DNA of 60,601 bases from Soonwooa sp. GTDB taxonomy: Bacteria; Bacteroidota; Bacteroidia; Flavobacteriales; Weeksellaceae. The notes under the pieces were generated by a model, which was not told where the DNA came from, ran no database searches, and was given only the letters and a program-made list of their open reading frames with translations. The DNA is taken from contig NZ_JASLDS010000010.1 in assembly GCF_030151385.1 (NCBI RefSeq), positions 1-60,601 on the forward strand. The letters run 5' to 3'. Both the position numbers and the translations under genes were made by a program. Below are positions 24,221 through 33,403 of this stretch, one piece after another; positions within the stretch are counted from its first letter, which is position 1; every line of letters begins with the position of its first letter.

Positions 24221-26332
24221 ATGAAGTTGTGCATTGCCGAAAAACCAAGTGTTGCCCGCGATATTGCCAAAGTTTTGGGCGCAGATATGCCAAAACAAGG
24301 CTATTACGAAGGTAACGGTTATTGTGTAACTTGGACTTTTGGTCATCTGTGTACACTAAAAGAACCACACGATTACAGTCCTCATTTCAAATCTTGGGAT
24401 TTGGTGTTCTTACCGATTATTCCACAGAATTTTGGCATTAAATTAATCCCAAATAACGGTGTCGAAAAGCAGTTCAAAACCATAGAGAAACTAGTTGAAG
24501 ATTGTGATGAAGTCATTAACTGTGGGGATGCTGGGCAAGAAGGAGAGTTGATACAACGCTGGGTTTTACAAAAGGCAAAGTGTAAAAAACCGATGAAACG
24601 TCTTTGGATTTCGTCTTTGACGGAAGATGCCATCAAAGAAGGTTTTGAAACTTTGAAACCCGCCGAAGATTATCAAAATCTTTATCTTGCGGGAAATGCT
24701 CGCGCGATTGGTGATTGGCTTTTAGGAATTAATGCCACACGACTGTTTACCAAAAAATATGGTGGTAACAAAGCGGTTCTATCCATTGGACGTGTCCAGA
24801 CGCCGACTTTGGCAATGTTGGTACAACGTCAAAAAGAGATTGATGCTTTCCAAACAGAAGAATATTGGGAACTGAAAACCAAATATCGAGACGTTGTTTT
24901 TAATGCAGCAATTGACCGTCTAAAATCTTTGGACAAAGCTGAAAAAGGTTTAGAATATCTTAAACAACATCTGTTCGAAATTTTATCTTTTGAAATAAAA
25001 GAAGGTCGCGAAAAAAATCCTAGATTGTTTGACTTGACCGCTTTGCAGGTTGAAGCCAACAAAAAATATGGTTTTTCTGCAGAGAATACGCTTAAATATA
25101 TCCAAAGTCTTTACGAGAAAAAACATACGACCTATCCAAGAGTTGATACGACTTACCTTTCGGATAGTTTGTATCCCAAAATTGCAGGAATTCTTGCGTC
25201 GATGAAGTTTTATACAGAATGGACAAGTGTTTTGCTAAGTCAGCCAATTCCTAAGTCTAAAGCGGTTTTCGACGATTCTAAAGTAACGGATCACCACGCG
25301 ATTATTCCGACCGAAATTCCGCCAACATCCAATCTTAGCAAAGAAGAAAAACTGATTTATGATTTGGTAGCGAAGCGTTTTATCGCTGTGTTTTATCCTG
25401 AATGTAAAATTTCGAACACTTTGGTGGAAGCACAGGTTGGTACAATTCCTTTCAAAGCATCTGGGCGACAAATTCTAGAAATGGGATGGCGCGAAGTCTA
25501 TGCAAAAGACAAAAAAGACGATTCTGAAAAGAAGGATAAAGACGAAGAGCAATCGATTCCCGAATTTGTTATTGGTGAAAAAGGAGAGCACGAACCGCTA
25601 ATCCATCAAGGAAAAACGAGTCCACCAAAACCTTATACAGAGGCAACTTTGCTACGCGCTATGGAAACGGCTGGTAAACAAGTAGAAGATGAGGAACTTC
25701 GTGAAATGCTCAAAAATAATGGTATTGGACGACCATCAACGCGAGCCAATATTATCGAAACTTTATTTAAAAGAAAATATATCGACCGCAAAAAGAAGAA
25801 TATTTTTGCAACAACTGTCGGCATCGAATTGATTGATACAATACAAGATGAACTTCTCAAAAGTCCAGAATTAACTGGGGAGTGGGAATTCAAACTTCGT
25901 AAAATTGAAAAAGGAGAGTACGAAGCCAACCAGTTCAAAGATGAGTTGATACAAATGGTGACCGAGTTGACGCACAAGGTTGTTCACGAAAAAGCAAAAG
26001 TTATCGCGCATCGTGAGGAAGAAGTCGTGGTAAAGGAAAAAAAGGAACGAGCACCTAGAAAAGTGACGAGCATTGTTTGGGAAGAAGAGGATTGTCCAAA
26101 ATGTAAACAAAGCAAACTCATAAAGGGCAAAACAGCAATTGGCTGCACAGATTTTAAAGCTTGTGGTTTCAAGGTTACATTTGAAGTCTTTGGAAAGAAG
26201 TTGACTGAAAAACAAATTTTTGATTTAATTAAAAAAGGAAAAACTTCGAAACTAAAAGGTTTTACCACACATCCTAATAACATAGATGAAGGGATTCTAA
26301 GCTTTGACGAAAATTTTAGTTTAACTTTATAA
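24221..26332 (+). CDS. topB: DNA topoisomerase III
   Basis: A type IA topoisomerase, 703 residues, that cuts one strand to decatenate DNA. The TOPRIM domain is at the N terminus (CIAEKPSVARDIAKVLG, then NCGDAGQEGELIQRWVL). The active-site tyrosine is in TYPRVDTTYLSDSLY (Tyr305). The C-terminal tail (about 620-703) holds a four-Cys segment CPKCKQ...GCTDFKACGF, probably a zinc ribbon. Charged insertions (KDKKDDSEKKDKDEEQ near 430) are species-type variation. A small membrane-protein gene starts 2 bp after the stop and is probably co-transcribed. Confidence 0.95.
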   Translation: MKLCIAEKPSVARDIAKVLGADMPKQGYYEGNGYCVTWTFGHLCTLKEPHDYSPHFKSWDLVFLPIIPQNFGIKLIPNNGVEKQFKTIEKLVEDCDEVINCGDAGQEGELIQRWVLQKAKCKKPMKRLWISSLTEDAIKEGFETLKPAEDYQNLYLAGNARAIGDWLLGINATRLFTKKYGGNKAVLSIGRVQTPTLAMLVQRQKEIDAFQTEEYWELKTKYRDVVFNAAIDRLKSLDKAEKGLEYLKQHLFEILSFEIKEGREKNPRLFDLTALQVEANKKYGFSAENTLKYIQSLYEKKHTTYPRVDTTYLSDSLYPKIAGILASMKFYTEWTSVLLSQPIPKSKAVFDDSKVTDHHAIIPTEIPPTSNLSKEEKLIYDLVAKRFIAVFYPECKISNTLVEAQVGTIPFKASGRQILEMGWREVYAKDKKDDSEKKDKDEEQSIPEFVIGEKGEHEPLIHQGKTSPPKPYTEATLLRAMETAGKQVEDEELREMLKNNGIGRPSTRANIIETLFKRKYIDRKKKNIFATTVGIELIDTIQDELLKSPELTGEWEFKLRKIEKGEYEANQFKDELIQMVTELTHKVVHEKAKVIAHREEEVVVKEKKERAPRKVTSIVWEEEDCPKCKQSKLIKGKTAIGCTDFKACGFKVTFEVFGKKLTEKQIFDLIKKGKTSKLKGFTTHPNNIDEGILSFDENFSLTL

Positions 26333-26334
26333 AC

Positions 26335-26745
26335 ATGAAAAAGAATTTTCTCATTTTTAGTATTATCAGTTATGTCATTAGTTTGGTGACGCCTGTATTT
26401 TCCTACATTCCACCTGATTTTACGAGATCCGAAACTTTTGGTTATCAGTATGCGGGTTTGGGTTGGATGATGATTGCAGCGCCATTAGATTTTATAACAT
26501 GGTTGTGCAATCTTTCGTTGATCGTTTCTTGGATAATATACAAAAAGGATCTTGCAAAATATTTAGCCTATTTTACGGTAATTCCAATGTTATTTTATGG
26601 ATTAGATTATGTTCTAAAACCAGATTTATATGCCATGACCGAATACAGGAAGATTCCAATTGGTTATGTATTTTGGTTGCTTTCGGGATTATTAAATGCT
26701 TATTTTTTCTATGTTAAAAACAAAGAATCAGCCTCTGGCATTTAA
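26335..26745 (+). CDS. Small membrane protein of unknown function
   Basis: A 136-residue protein with about four hydrophobic helices (roughly 5-24, 45-68, 74-95, 108-128). No domain recognised. It begins 2 bp after topB, which suggests translational coupling rather than a shared function. Confidence 0.65.
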   Translation: MKKNFLIFSIISYVISLVTPVFSYIPPDFTRSETFGYQYAGLGWMMIAAPLDFITWLCNLSLIVSWIIYKKDLAKYLAYFTVIPMLFYGLDYVLKPDLYAMTEYRKIPIGYVFWLLSGLLNAYFFYVKNKESASGI

Positions 26746-26749
26746 AAAA

Positions 26750-26784
26750 AGAAAGTTTACTGAAACAAGTTCAATAAACTTTCT
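26750..26784. terminator. Terminator-like hairpin after the topB unit
   Basis: A perfect 10-bp stem AGAAAGTTTA / TAAACTTTCT with a 15-nt loop lies just past the stop of the small membrane protein gene. The T-run after it is weak, so termination activity is uncertain. Confidence 0.4.
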
Positions 26785-26815
26785 AAAATGTTCAAAAAAT
26801 AATTAACTAACTATT

Positions 26816-27008
26816 AGAGCCTGTTTAAAAATTTTACCGAAACATATTTTTAAACTATTCAGCACATCTTTGCTAAATTTTAATGCTCTTTTAAGCCAAT
26901 TTTTTGCTTCCTATTTTTGATTTAGCCCGCTAAATCTTCAAATATGAAATAAAAAATTCATCTCAAAATAGCTATGAAAATTTTATCAATAAAATTTACA
27001 CAGGCTCT
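26816..27008. mobile_element. MITE-like element, 193 bp, with inverted ends
   Basis: The ends are inverted copies: AGAGCCTGTTTAAAAATTTTA at the left and TAAAATTTACACAGGCTCT at the right, with one or two mismatches and an indel. The inside is AT-rich and non-coding. The right end also contains the self-complementary AATTTTATTGATAAAATT, which recurs at 57569 next to an AGAG-TGT end. No clear target duplication is visible. It is probably a non-autonomous derivative of an IS not present in the window. Confidence 0.6.
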
Positions 27009-27031
27009 TTTTTTGATTGGAAATGAAGAGA

Positions 27032-28432
27032 TTATTGTTTAATGATTTTAAAGTTTTTAGAACTTCCATCTTCGAATTTCGCTTCCATAATATACAATCC
27101 AACAGGTAAAGTTGCTAAGCTAATTCTGTTTTCATTGGCTTTCACATTAGTGCCAAGTACTTTTTTGCCATCTAGAGCAAAGAAAGAAATGCTTTCGATT
27201 TTCTTATCAGATTTTATATCTATGAAGTTTTTAGTAGGATTTGGATAATATTGGAAGTTAAAACGATTGTTTTCGTTTACTGCCAAAGCATCTTTACAAT
27301 CACCATAAACATCGAATCCAGTTTCGTAGCTATCTGTATCTGCTGTAGAATATTGTGTCCAACTAGCATTCGGATCATCTACTCGAATCATAACAGGCTT
27401 CGAGTTGCTACCTGCGTCATAAGGATATGAAATCCATCTTACATTAACTTCATAATCATTATCCATAGTTCCGACTCCTTTTAGTCCAATCCAATATCTT
27501 GTACCATTACTTCCACCATTCAAACTAACTGCTTGTGGAAGAATTAGTTTGGCTAGATAAGCATAAGTTTTTACATCAGGATACAATGCAGATTTTGTTA
27601 AACTAGCTGGTTTTATTTTGCTAAAACTAGCAATAACTTGGTCTGGTGCATTGTTTTTGTCAGAATATATTGTAACATCAAAATCCTGTGGAAGCTCCTC
27701 ACTGCTTGTTACGATAACTTCTGGGTCAATTCTTGTTAAATTGAATGACTTATTTTTTTCGATGAATATATCGTTTGCAGATTCGTAGTTTCCTCTTTTA
27801 ATTTCTGGAGCTTCCAGCGCGAAGTTTGGCACGAATCCAGAATATGAATGTTGTGTACAGTCATAGTTAAGCACATCAGCATCACAAAGAAGCTCAAATG
27901 CTAGATCGCTTGGTACGTCATGTTTTTTCCATTTGCCATCTTCAAAAAAGGCAGCTATTCCTCTTGTTGCAGCATCATTTAAAGCCCAGCCTTTTCTCTT
28001 TGCAGAAATCCAGTATTTTTTGCCTCCTGGCAATTCTAAAGGATCGTCAAACATAACTGTTATTTGTGTTAGGTAGATATCTTTTCCAAGCATACCAATG
28101 TAAACAGCTCTTTTTACTGTACCAGAGAATTGTTTGATAACCTGTCCAGGAAGACCATTGTTATCTGCATATAGTGTATAATCCAAAGCACCATCAAGAT
28201 CATCTAAGAAAATAAATGTCGTCTTCATTCCATAATACTTAAATGATTGACCAGTTGGAACTTGGATATCAAATGCTGCCTCATCGGTTGAAGCACCACT
28301 CCAATGGTCGAAAGGTGTTTTTTGCTCACATTCTCCAACAGCAGATTTTTTTGACTGTGCTTTGAAGGAAGAATTAATTAAGCATAACAAGCTCATGCAT
28401 AGCAATACTTTAAAAAAGTTTAATTTTTTCAT
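27032..28432 (-). CDS. Secreted protein with T9SS type A sorting domain
   Basis: A 466-residue exported protein with a signal peptide (MKKLNFFKVLLCMSLLCLINSSFKAQ) and a C-terminal type A sorting domain (about 395-466), marked by YYPNPTKNFIDIKS, ISFFALDGKKV, LATLPVGLYIMEAKFEDG and the KIIKQ end. It is secreted by the type IX system and anchored or released at the surface. The central region (repeated FYSGTVKR/DLDYTLY-type beta segments) has no domain I can name; repeated 'DNNGLPGQVI' and 'DKNNAPDQVI' lines suggest two similar beta-sandwich modules. Confidence 0.88.
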   Translation of the reverse strand: MKKLNFFKVLLCMSLLCLINSSFKAQSKKSAVGECEQKTPFDHWSGASTDEAAFDIQVPTGQSFKYYGMKTTFIFLDDLDGALDYTLYADNNGLPGQVIKQFSGTVKRAVYIGMLGKDIYLTQITVMFDDPLELPGGKKYWISAKRKGWALNDAATRGIAAFFEDGKWKKHDVPSDLAFELLCDADVLNYDCTQHSYSGFVPNFALEAPEIKRGNYESANDIFIEKNKSFNLTRIDPEVIVTSSEELPQDFDVTIYSDKNNAPDQVIASFSKIKPASLTKSALYPDVKTYAYLAKLILPQAVSLNGGSNGTRYWIGLKGVGTMDNDYEVNVRWISYPYDAGSNSKPVMIRVDDPNASWTQYSTADTDSYETGFDVYGDCKDALAVNENNRFNFQYYPNPTKNFIDIKSDKKIESISFFALDGKKVLGTNVKANENRISLATLPVGLYIMEAKFEDGSSKNFKIIKQ

Positions 28433-28704
28433 TTTCTTTTTTTTGATAAAGGTAGCAAGGATTGTTAAGGAGATGTTATGTATTTGTTACATGTCAACAC
28501 ATTGTATATGCCAATTGTATATGTTATCACTAAATAACTGATTACAGGTGCTTCTATTAAGGCTTTTGGTTTTTTGTTTATACTATTAAACCAAAGTTTA
28601 ATATTGATTTTTAAAACTACATTCTGTTTACAAAGCGATTATTTTGAAATAATTTTAGGCTAGTTGTTACAAATTTGAAACAATTTTCGATTAACATTTT
28701 GCAA

Positions 28705-30171
28705 TTATTTTAGCTCAATATCAATTATTTCTTCCCCAGTTTTCTTCCAAAAATGTTTAAGAATTGGTTCATAAATTTTATAGCCATCATCTTTGTTGGT
28801 AAAAATAAGTAAACCTGATTTTGATGCTGGAAGCAAAAAGAAAATAGTCTGCGCACCTATGTCAGAACCACCATGAGAAATAGCAATTTCATTATTTTTA
28901 AGTTTATAGATTTCGAATCCCAAGCCAAAAGCTTTATGGCCTTTGGTTTTGACTTGTTCGGTGGTCATTTGTTTAAAACTTGAAGCATTAAGAATTTGCT
29001 GATTCAGGATTGCTGTTAAGAAACTAGAGTAGTCGTCAATTGTGGTTAGCAAATCATCTGCAGCATTGATGTTGTTATTTTTTTCGATACCGTAATCCTC
29101 TCCAGAATTACTAAAACCACTCAACATCAAAGACTTGTCTTTTACTTTATTAAATGTGAAATGCGTGTCATTCATTTTTAAATTTCGGAAAACATAAGTT
29201 TCGGCTAGTTCTTCCAAAGATTTATTGAATTTTAATTCAATGGCTTTTCTCAAATATTCGAAACCTTCTCCAGAATATTGATATTTTGTATTTGGCTCGA
29301 ATTTGAAATCCAATTTTTTATCATCGTTTTCCCATCTCCAATTCGGAAATCCTGTCTGGTGGCTCAATACACTTCGCGTTGTTACTTTATTAAGAAAAGG
29401 ATGATTTTTGATATCGGGATCAATCCAATATTTAGAAAGTGGTTCATCGAGATTCCAAAGTCCGAGTTCGACAAGTTTTAAAACTGTAACTGCAGTAATC
29501 GGCTTGGCTAAAGAAGCAACATTAAAAATGCTATTTTGTGGCGCTTTGGTACCTGTACTTATTTCACCAAAAACTTTAGAAAAACTAATTTTTCCGTTTT
29601 CAATTAAAGCAAAACCTAAAGTAGGAATCTTGTTTTCCAACCTCAGATTTTCTATAAATGTTGAATCTAGTTGTGTTTGATTTTTTTCTTGATGATTATA
29701 ACTTAAGACTTCGCTTAGCTTCCAAGTATTTTTATTTTTCAACCAAACAGAAGTGAATTTTGCAGTTCCTGTTATGCTGTCAGATTTATTTTCCTTTCGC
29801 AGGAAAAAATCATGTTCTCCAGATTGTATGGCACCGTACAATTGTCCATTGTTGTAAAGTGGAAAAACTTCCAAACTTTCTGGTTGGACCTTGCGAATTA
29901 CTTTCTCATTTGGTTTCGAACAAATGTATTTTTTAGTTCTTGCAATAAATTCTTTTTTATCTTGAAAACCACCAGTATCATGAAAGAACTTTAAATTATC
30001 ATCTGTTGCATTTTCTAAATATTGAATGTCGCATTGGTTAAATCCACGTTCGAAAAACAAACTGTCTTGTTTCTTTAATTCTAAAAAAAGCGCATCTGTT
30101 TTAGAAATTTGTGCTTTGTAAAAACCGCCAAAAAGTAGAAAAATAGAAATTGTTTTTAATAGACTTCGCAT
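28705..30171 (-). CDS. Serine hydrolase (beta-lactamase/PBP-C fold) with N-terminal DUF4440-like domain
   Basis: A 488-residue exported protein. The signal peptide (MRSLLKTISIFLLFGGFYKA) is followed by an NTF2/DUF4440-like domain (about 25-160, ending TGTAKFTSVWLKNKNTWKLSEVLSYNHQ) and then a class C beta-lactamase-like esterase/peptidase domain. Catalytic residues visible: Ser220-x-x-Lys223 in ASLAK, Tyr299 in YSG, and HGG near 440 in place of KTG. Such proteins act as D-aminopeptidases or esterases in the periplasm; true beta-lactamase activity is unlikely. The fused N-terminal domain is unusual but occurs in this phylum. Confidence 0.85.
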   Translation of the reverse strand: MRSLLKTISIFLLFGGFYKAQISKTDALFLELKKQDSLFFERGFNQCDIQYLENATDDNLKFFHDTGGFQDKKEFIARTKKYICSKPNEKVIRKVQPESLEVFPLYNNGQLYGAIQSGEHDFFLRKENKSDSITGTAKFTSVWLKNKNTWKLSEVLSYNHQEKNQTQLDSTFIENLRLENKIPTLGFALIENGKISFSKVFGEISTGTKAPQNSIFNVASLAKPITAVTVLKLVELGLWNLDEPLSKYWIDPDIKNHPFLNKVTTRSVLSHQTGFPNWRWENDDKKLDFKFEPNTKYQYSGEGFEYLRKAIELKFNKSLEELAETYVFRNLKMNDTHFTFNKVKDKSLMLSGFSNSGEDYGIEKNNNINAADDLLTTIDDYSSFLTAILNQQILNASSFKQMTTEQVKTKGHKAFGLGFEIYKLKNNEIAISHGGSDIGAQTIFFLLPASKSGLLIFTNKDDGYKIYEPILKHFWKKTGEEIIDIELK

Positions 30172-30257
30172 TGTATTTTTTTTGCAAATATTCTTTTAAA
30201 CATGAATTTAATGCAAAAAAAGAAGCCGACAATAACCCGCCAAATTCCTGACAAGTT

Positions 30258-30839
30258 TTATAACAGGTTGAAATTCAGTTTGAAATATAGTTTTTGTTTT
30301 CTGTCGATTTCCATCGCATTTCTGAGAATGATGAAAATATTTGACAGGGCTAAAACGATCATTGTGACGACTGCCGAAGATTTCCCAAGCTTCATAAAGA
30401 TGATAATCATAAAAATAATGGGAGCTAAAATCGACCACAAGATTTGCAACGAAATAATTTGCTTGACGATGTTTGATTTTTGTTTGTAAACCAACATCAA
30501 AATTAATGGTGGCAAAAAACAAACAATTGGCAGAAACGATACTGGAAGTGTGGAAAGATTAATGATTTTAATTAAACCAAAATTCGTTTCTATTTTTTCT
30601 TCTAAAGTCGTTGTCGTAATTTGAGAATCGTTGCTGGATGTTTCAAGAATCTCAGGTGTGTTTTCTAAAAAATCTCGTTCGGAAACGTCTAAAGATTTCA
30701 CAAGTGCTTTCAAAGTAAAGCCTTTTGGCGACGTTCCTGATTCGATGCGTTGGATAGTTCGCACCGAAATCCCAGACAATTCCGATAATTCTTCCTGAGT
30801 TAGGTTTTTCTGCTCACGTATTTTTTTGAGTTTCGACAT
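30258..30839 (-). CDS. Membrane-anchored XRE-family transcriptional regulator
   Basis: A 193-residue protein with an N-terminal helix-turn-helix (residues 1-57, NLTQEELSELSGISVRTIQRIESG), a short linker and three C-terminal transmembrane helices (about 95-125, 127-150, 155-175). The HTH-plus-membrane plan is common in Flavobacteria; the membrane part may sense a signal. The ATG at 30839 starts right at the HTH and is preferred over one four codons upstream. It lies 15 bp after cobC on the same strand, so it may be the last gene of that operon. Confidence 0.85.
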   Translation of the reverse strand: MSKLKKIREQKNLTQEELSELSGISVRTIQRIESGTSPKGFTLKALVKSLDVSERDFLENTPEILETSSNDSQITTTTLEEKIETNFGLIKIINLSTLPVSFLPIVCFLPPLILMLVYKQKSNIVKQIISLQILWSILAPIIFMIIIFMKLGKSSAVVTMIVLALSNIFIILRNAMEIDRKQKLYFKLNFNLL

Positions 30840-30854
30840 TTTGTTTAACAAAGA

Positions 30855-31409
30855 TTAAACAAACCATTGATCCAATTGCGAGTCGTCTTTCAAATCAAAT
30901 TTGTAGACTTTCCCAAATCCAACTTGGATTTTAAAAATGTTCTCCAACGGAATTTGCAACATATACGCAATCATACAACGGATAACGCCTGCATGCGCGA
31001 CAATTACAATATCTTGATCATCGTACATTCTTAGTTTGTCAAAAAATTGGCTTGTACGCTCGAAAAGTTCTAGTAGGTTTTCTCCTTTTGGCGGATGTTC
31101 TGTAACAAAATTTTCGCCCCAAACTTTAAGCTCATCTTCAGGAATGTCTTGCCATAATACGCCTTCCCAACTTCCAAAATTAAGCTCCAGAAGTGCTTTA
31201 TCTTTCTTGAATTTTGGATCTAAAAATTTTGCTAATTCTGTACAACGATGGCTAGGACTACTGTAGACGATATCATAAGATTTTGGGAGAAGTCGTTTTA
31301 ACTTCACAAATTCTTTTTCTGCATTCTTCTTCAATGGCACATCTTTTTGCCCATAACAAGTCCCTTTGGGAACATCCACTTCTGTGTGACGAATTAAATA
31401 TATCGACAT
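30855..31409 (-). CDS. cobC: Alpha-ribazole phosphatase (histidine phosphatase family)
   Basis: Removes the phosphate from alpha-ribazole-5-phosphate (or adenosylcobalamin-5-phosphate) in the last steps of cobalamin assembly. The 184-residue chain has the RHT motif (Arg7-His8-Thr9), CYGQKDVPL and the second His in VIVAHAGVIRCM. The role is supported by context: it overlaps cobS by 16 bp and cobT follows upstream. The generic histidine phosphatase fold alone would not settle the substrate. Confidence 0.85.
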   Translation of the reverse strand: MSIYLIRHTEVDVPKGTCYGQKDVPLKKNAEKEFVKLKRLLPKSYDIVYSSPSHRCTELAKFLDPKFKKDKALLELNFGSWEGVLWQDIPEDELKVWGENFVTEHPPKGENLLELFERTSQFFDKLRMYDDQDIVIVAHAGVIRCMIAYMLQIPLENIFKIQVGFGKVYKFDLKDDSQLDQWFV

Positions 31410-32179
31410 ACCGCAACAATCGTTAATAAAATAAATACCTCTGCAAATTGCTCAACTGCACCTAGACAATCGCCTGTAAAACCGTCTATCCACTTATTAA
31501 AGTAATATTTGGCATAGATTACCAAAAGGAATAATACAGGAATTATTGCCAAAAAATATAAGGAGAAAGTTACTAAAAATAATAATGTTAAACAACCAAA
31601 AAAATAGGCTCCGAAAACTTCTTTCCAAGTATGCGAAACCGCCAAAGGTTTACTCTTACTGCTTGCATCTTCGCGAGAATACGGAATGAGAAAACTTAAT
31701 GTAATGCCTGCTGTTCTCGCTAAAGAATGATAACAAATAAAGCCAATATAGATAAACATCCAATTGTTACCACCAAACTCAACAAACTTAAGAAGTGCAA
31801 AAAACTTAAGCGCAAACATTAACAAAAGTGCGACTGTTCCGTAAGTTCCGAGGCGGCTATCTTTCATAATATCAAGGATTTTGGTCTTCGTCCAACCACC
31901 ACCAAATCCGTCAAAAACATCTGCAAATCCATCTTCATGAAAAGCGCCCGTTGTCAAAATTCCAGCAACAAAGGAAAAAATAACAGCAATTTCGGTAGGG
32001 AAAAATAAACTAGAAATCCAAAAAGCGAAAAATGAAATGCTTCCCACCAAAATCCCAACCAGCGAAAAATAGCGTGTGCATTGGTTGAGTAATTTTTCAT
32101 CATAGTTTTTGAAACTCGGAATCGGAATTCTTGTGAAAAACATTAATGATGTCAAAAAAATGTGGAATTCTCTTTTCAT
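31394..32179 (-). CDS. cobS: Adenosylcobinamide-GDP ribazoletransferase
   Basis: An integral membrane enzyme of 261 residues that joins adenosylcobinamide-GDP to alpha-ribazole. About six hydrophobic segments; the acidic catalytic motif HEDGFADVFDGFGGG is near 80-95, with DSRLGTYG just after. It overlaps cobC by 16 bp and lies 78 bp after cobT on the same strand, so the three form one unit. Confidence 0.93.
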   Translation of the reverse strand: MKREFHIFLTSLMFFTRIPIPSFKNYDEKLLNQCTRYFSLVGILVGSISFFAFWISSLFFPTEIAVIFSFVAGILTTGAFHEDGFADVFDGFGGGWTKTKILDIMKDSRLGTYGTVALLLMFALKFFALLKFVEFGGNNWMFIYIGFICYHSLARTAGITLSFLIPYSREDASSKSKPLAVSHTWKEVFGAYFFGCLTLLFLVTFSLYFLAIIPVLFLLVIYAKYYFNKWIDGFTGDCLGAVEQFAEVFILLTIVAVCRYI

Positions 32180-32257
32180 TTGCTAAAATTAGGCTTTACG
32201 AAATAGGATTTGTAAAATTAGTGATAAAAGATGCTGACTTATTCTTAAATCCAAAAT

Positions 32258-33262
32258 TTACTTATTACTTACGCCAGCGCTTTCAAAACTTGCCATGTCA
32301 TTTAAAAAATTAACCGCAGCCTGAATCAAAGGATAGGCGAGTGCACAGCCTGTGCCTTCACCCAAACGCAAATCTAAATCTAGCAAAGCTTTTTCTCCAA
32401 AGTACTCTAGCAATAATCGATGTCCAACTTCCTGACTTTGATGACAGAAAATTGCATTGTTTTTGATTTCTGGATTGATTTTGGAAGCGACTAAAAAAGC
32501 AGCACTTGCAATAAAACCATCTACCATCAACAGCATATTTTTTTCAAAAGCAGCTAACATTGCTGCCGTAATTTGTGCAACTTCATAACCGCCAAAAGTC
32601 TGCAAAGCTATTTTTGGATCAGTTATATTTTTGTGGAAATTTTTTGCTTTGGTTAGAATTTCTAACTTTTTCGAAACGCCTTCATTGTTCAATCCTGTTC
32701 CGCGACCAACACATTCTTCCAACGAAATGTCTGTCAACGCATTAACAAGCATCGAAGCCGAAGAGGTATTACCAATTCCCATTTCGCCAAAACCAATAAT
32801 ATTTGTCCCTTGTTTTGCAATGTTGTCAATTAAGATTTTTGAATATTCAAAACATTGTTCTAAATCTTCCTCCGACATTGCTTTTTCAGTTGAAAAACTT
32901 TTGGTTCCTTTTGCTATTTTATGGTGAAATAAATTTTGGTTGACATCAAAATCACCATTAACGCCAGCATCAACAATGGATAAATTGATATTATTTTGTT
33001 TACAGAAAACATTAATTGCGGCGCCATTGTTTAGGAAATTTAAAACCATTTGATAAGTCACTTCTGGCGGATATGCGCTGACACCTTCTTGCGCAATACC
33101 GTGATCACCTGCGAAGACAATTAAATGTGGATTTTTAAGCTCAGGTGTTAAAGTCTTTTGTGCTAAACCAATTTTTAAAGCTAGGCTTTCAAGCTGCCCC
33201 AAAGCACCCAAAGGTTTGGTTTTAAAATCTATTTTATGTTGAAGATCTTCTTTTAAAGACAT
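32258..33262 (-). CDS. cobT: Nicotinate-nucleotide:dimethylbenzimidazole phosphoribosyltransferase
   Basis: A 334-residue enzyme that makes alpha-ribazole phosphate, the lower ligand precursor of cobalamin, from nicotinate mononucleotide and a benzimidazole. Family motifs: FAGDHGIAQEGVSAYPPEVTYQMVLNFLNNGAAIN, GFGEMGIGNTSSASML, GRGTGLNNEGVSKK and a conserved Glu in LRLGEGTGCALAYPL. It is first in the cobT-cobS-cobC unit. A heptamer tandem repeat lies about 44 bp upstream of its start codon. No cobU/cobP kinase gene is adjacent. Confidence 0.94.
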   Translation of the reverse strand: MSLKEDLQHKIDFKTKPLGALGQLESLALKIGLAQKTLTPELKNPHLIVFAGDHGIAQEGVSAYPPEVTYQMVLNFLNNGAAINVFCKQNNINLSIVDAGVNGDFDVNQNLFHHKIAKGTKSFSTEKAMSEEDLEQCFEYSKILIDNIAKQGTNIIGFGEMGIGNTSSASMLVNALTDISLEECVGRGTGLNNEGVSKKLEILTKAKNFHKNITDPKIALQTFGGYEVAQITAAMLAAFEKNMLLMVDGFIASAAFLVASKINPEIKNNAIFCHQSQEVGHRLLLEYFGEKALLDLDLRLGEGTGCALAYPLIQAAVNFLNDMASFESAGVSNK

Positions 33263-33305
33263 TTTTTCGAAATGAATTTTTAATTTCTAATTATGAATTA
33301 ATTTT

Positions 33306-33403
33306 GCCAATAGCCAATAGCCAATAGCCAATAGCCAATAGCCAATAGCCAATAGCCAATAGCCAATAGCCAACAGCTAAAAGCTAAAAACTAAAAACTA
33401 AAG
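33306..33403. repeat. Heptamer tandem repeat (GCCAATA)n upstream of cobT
   Basis: Nine perfect GCCAATA units (33306-33368), then GCCAACA, two GCTAAAA units and two degenerate units. The array is between the GyrI-like gene and cobT, in the likely cobT promoter region. Short perfect arrays of this kind usually vary in copy number between strains. It is non-coding, so variation would act only through spacing or mRNA leader length. Confidence 0.9.

Noticed and set aside
33306..33403. Possible CRISPR array in the GCCAATA repeats
   Set aside because: Units are 7 bp and directly joined with no spacers, so this is a simple tandem repeat.
33263..33403. Cobalamin riboswitch upstream of cobT
   Set aside because: The region contains only the heptamer repeat and AT-rich DNA; I see none of the B12-box sequence.
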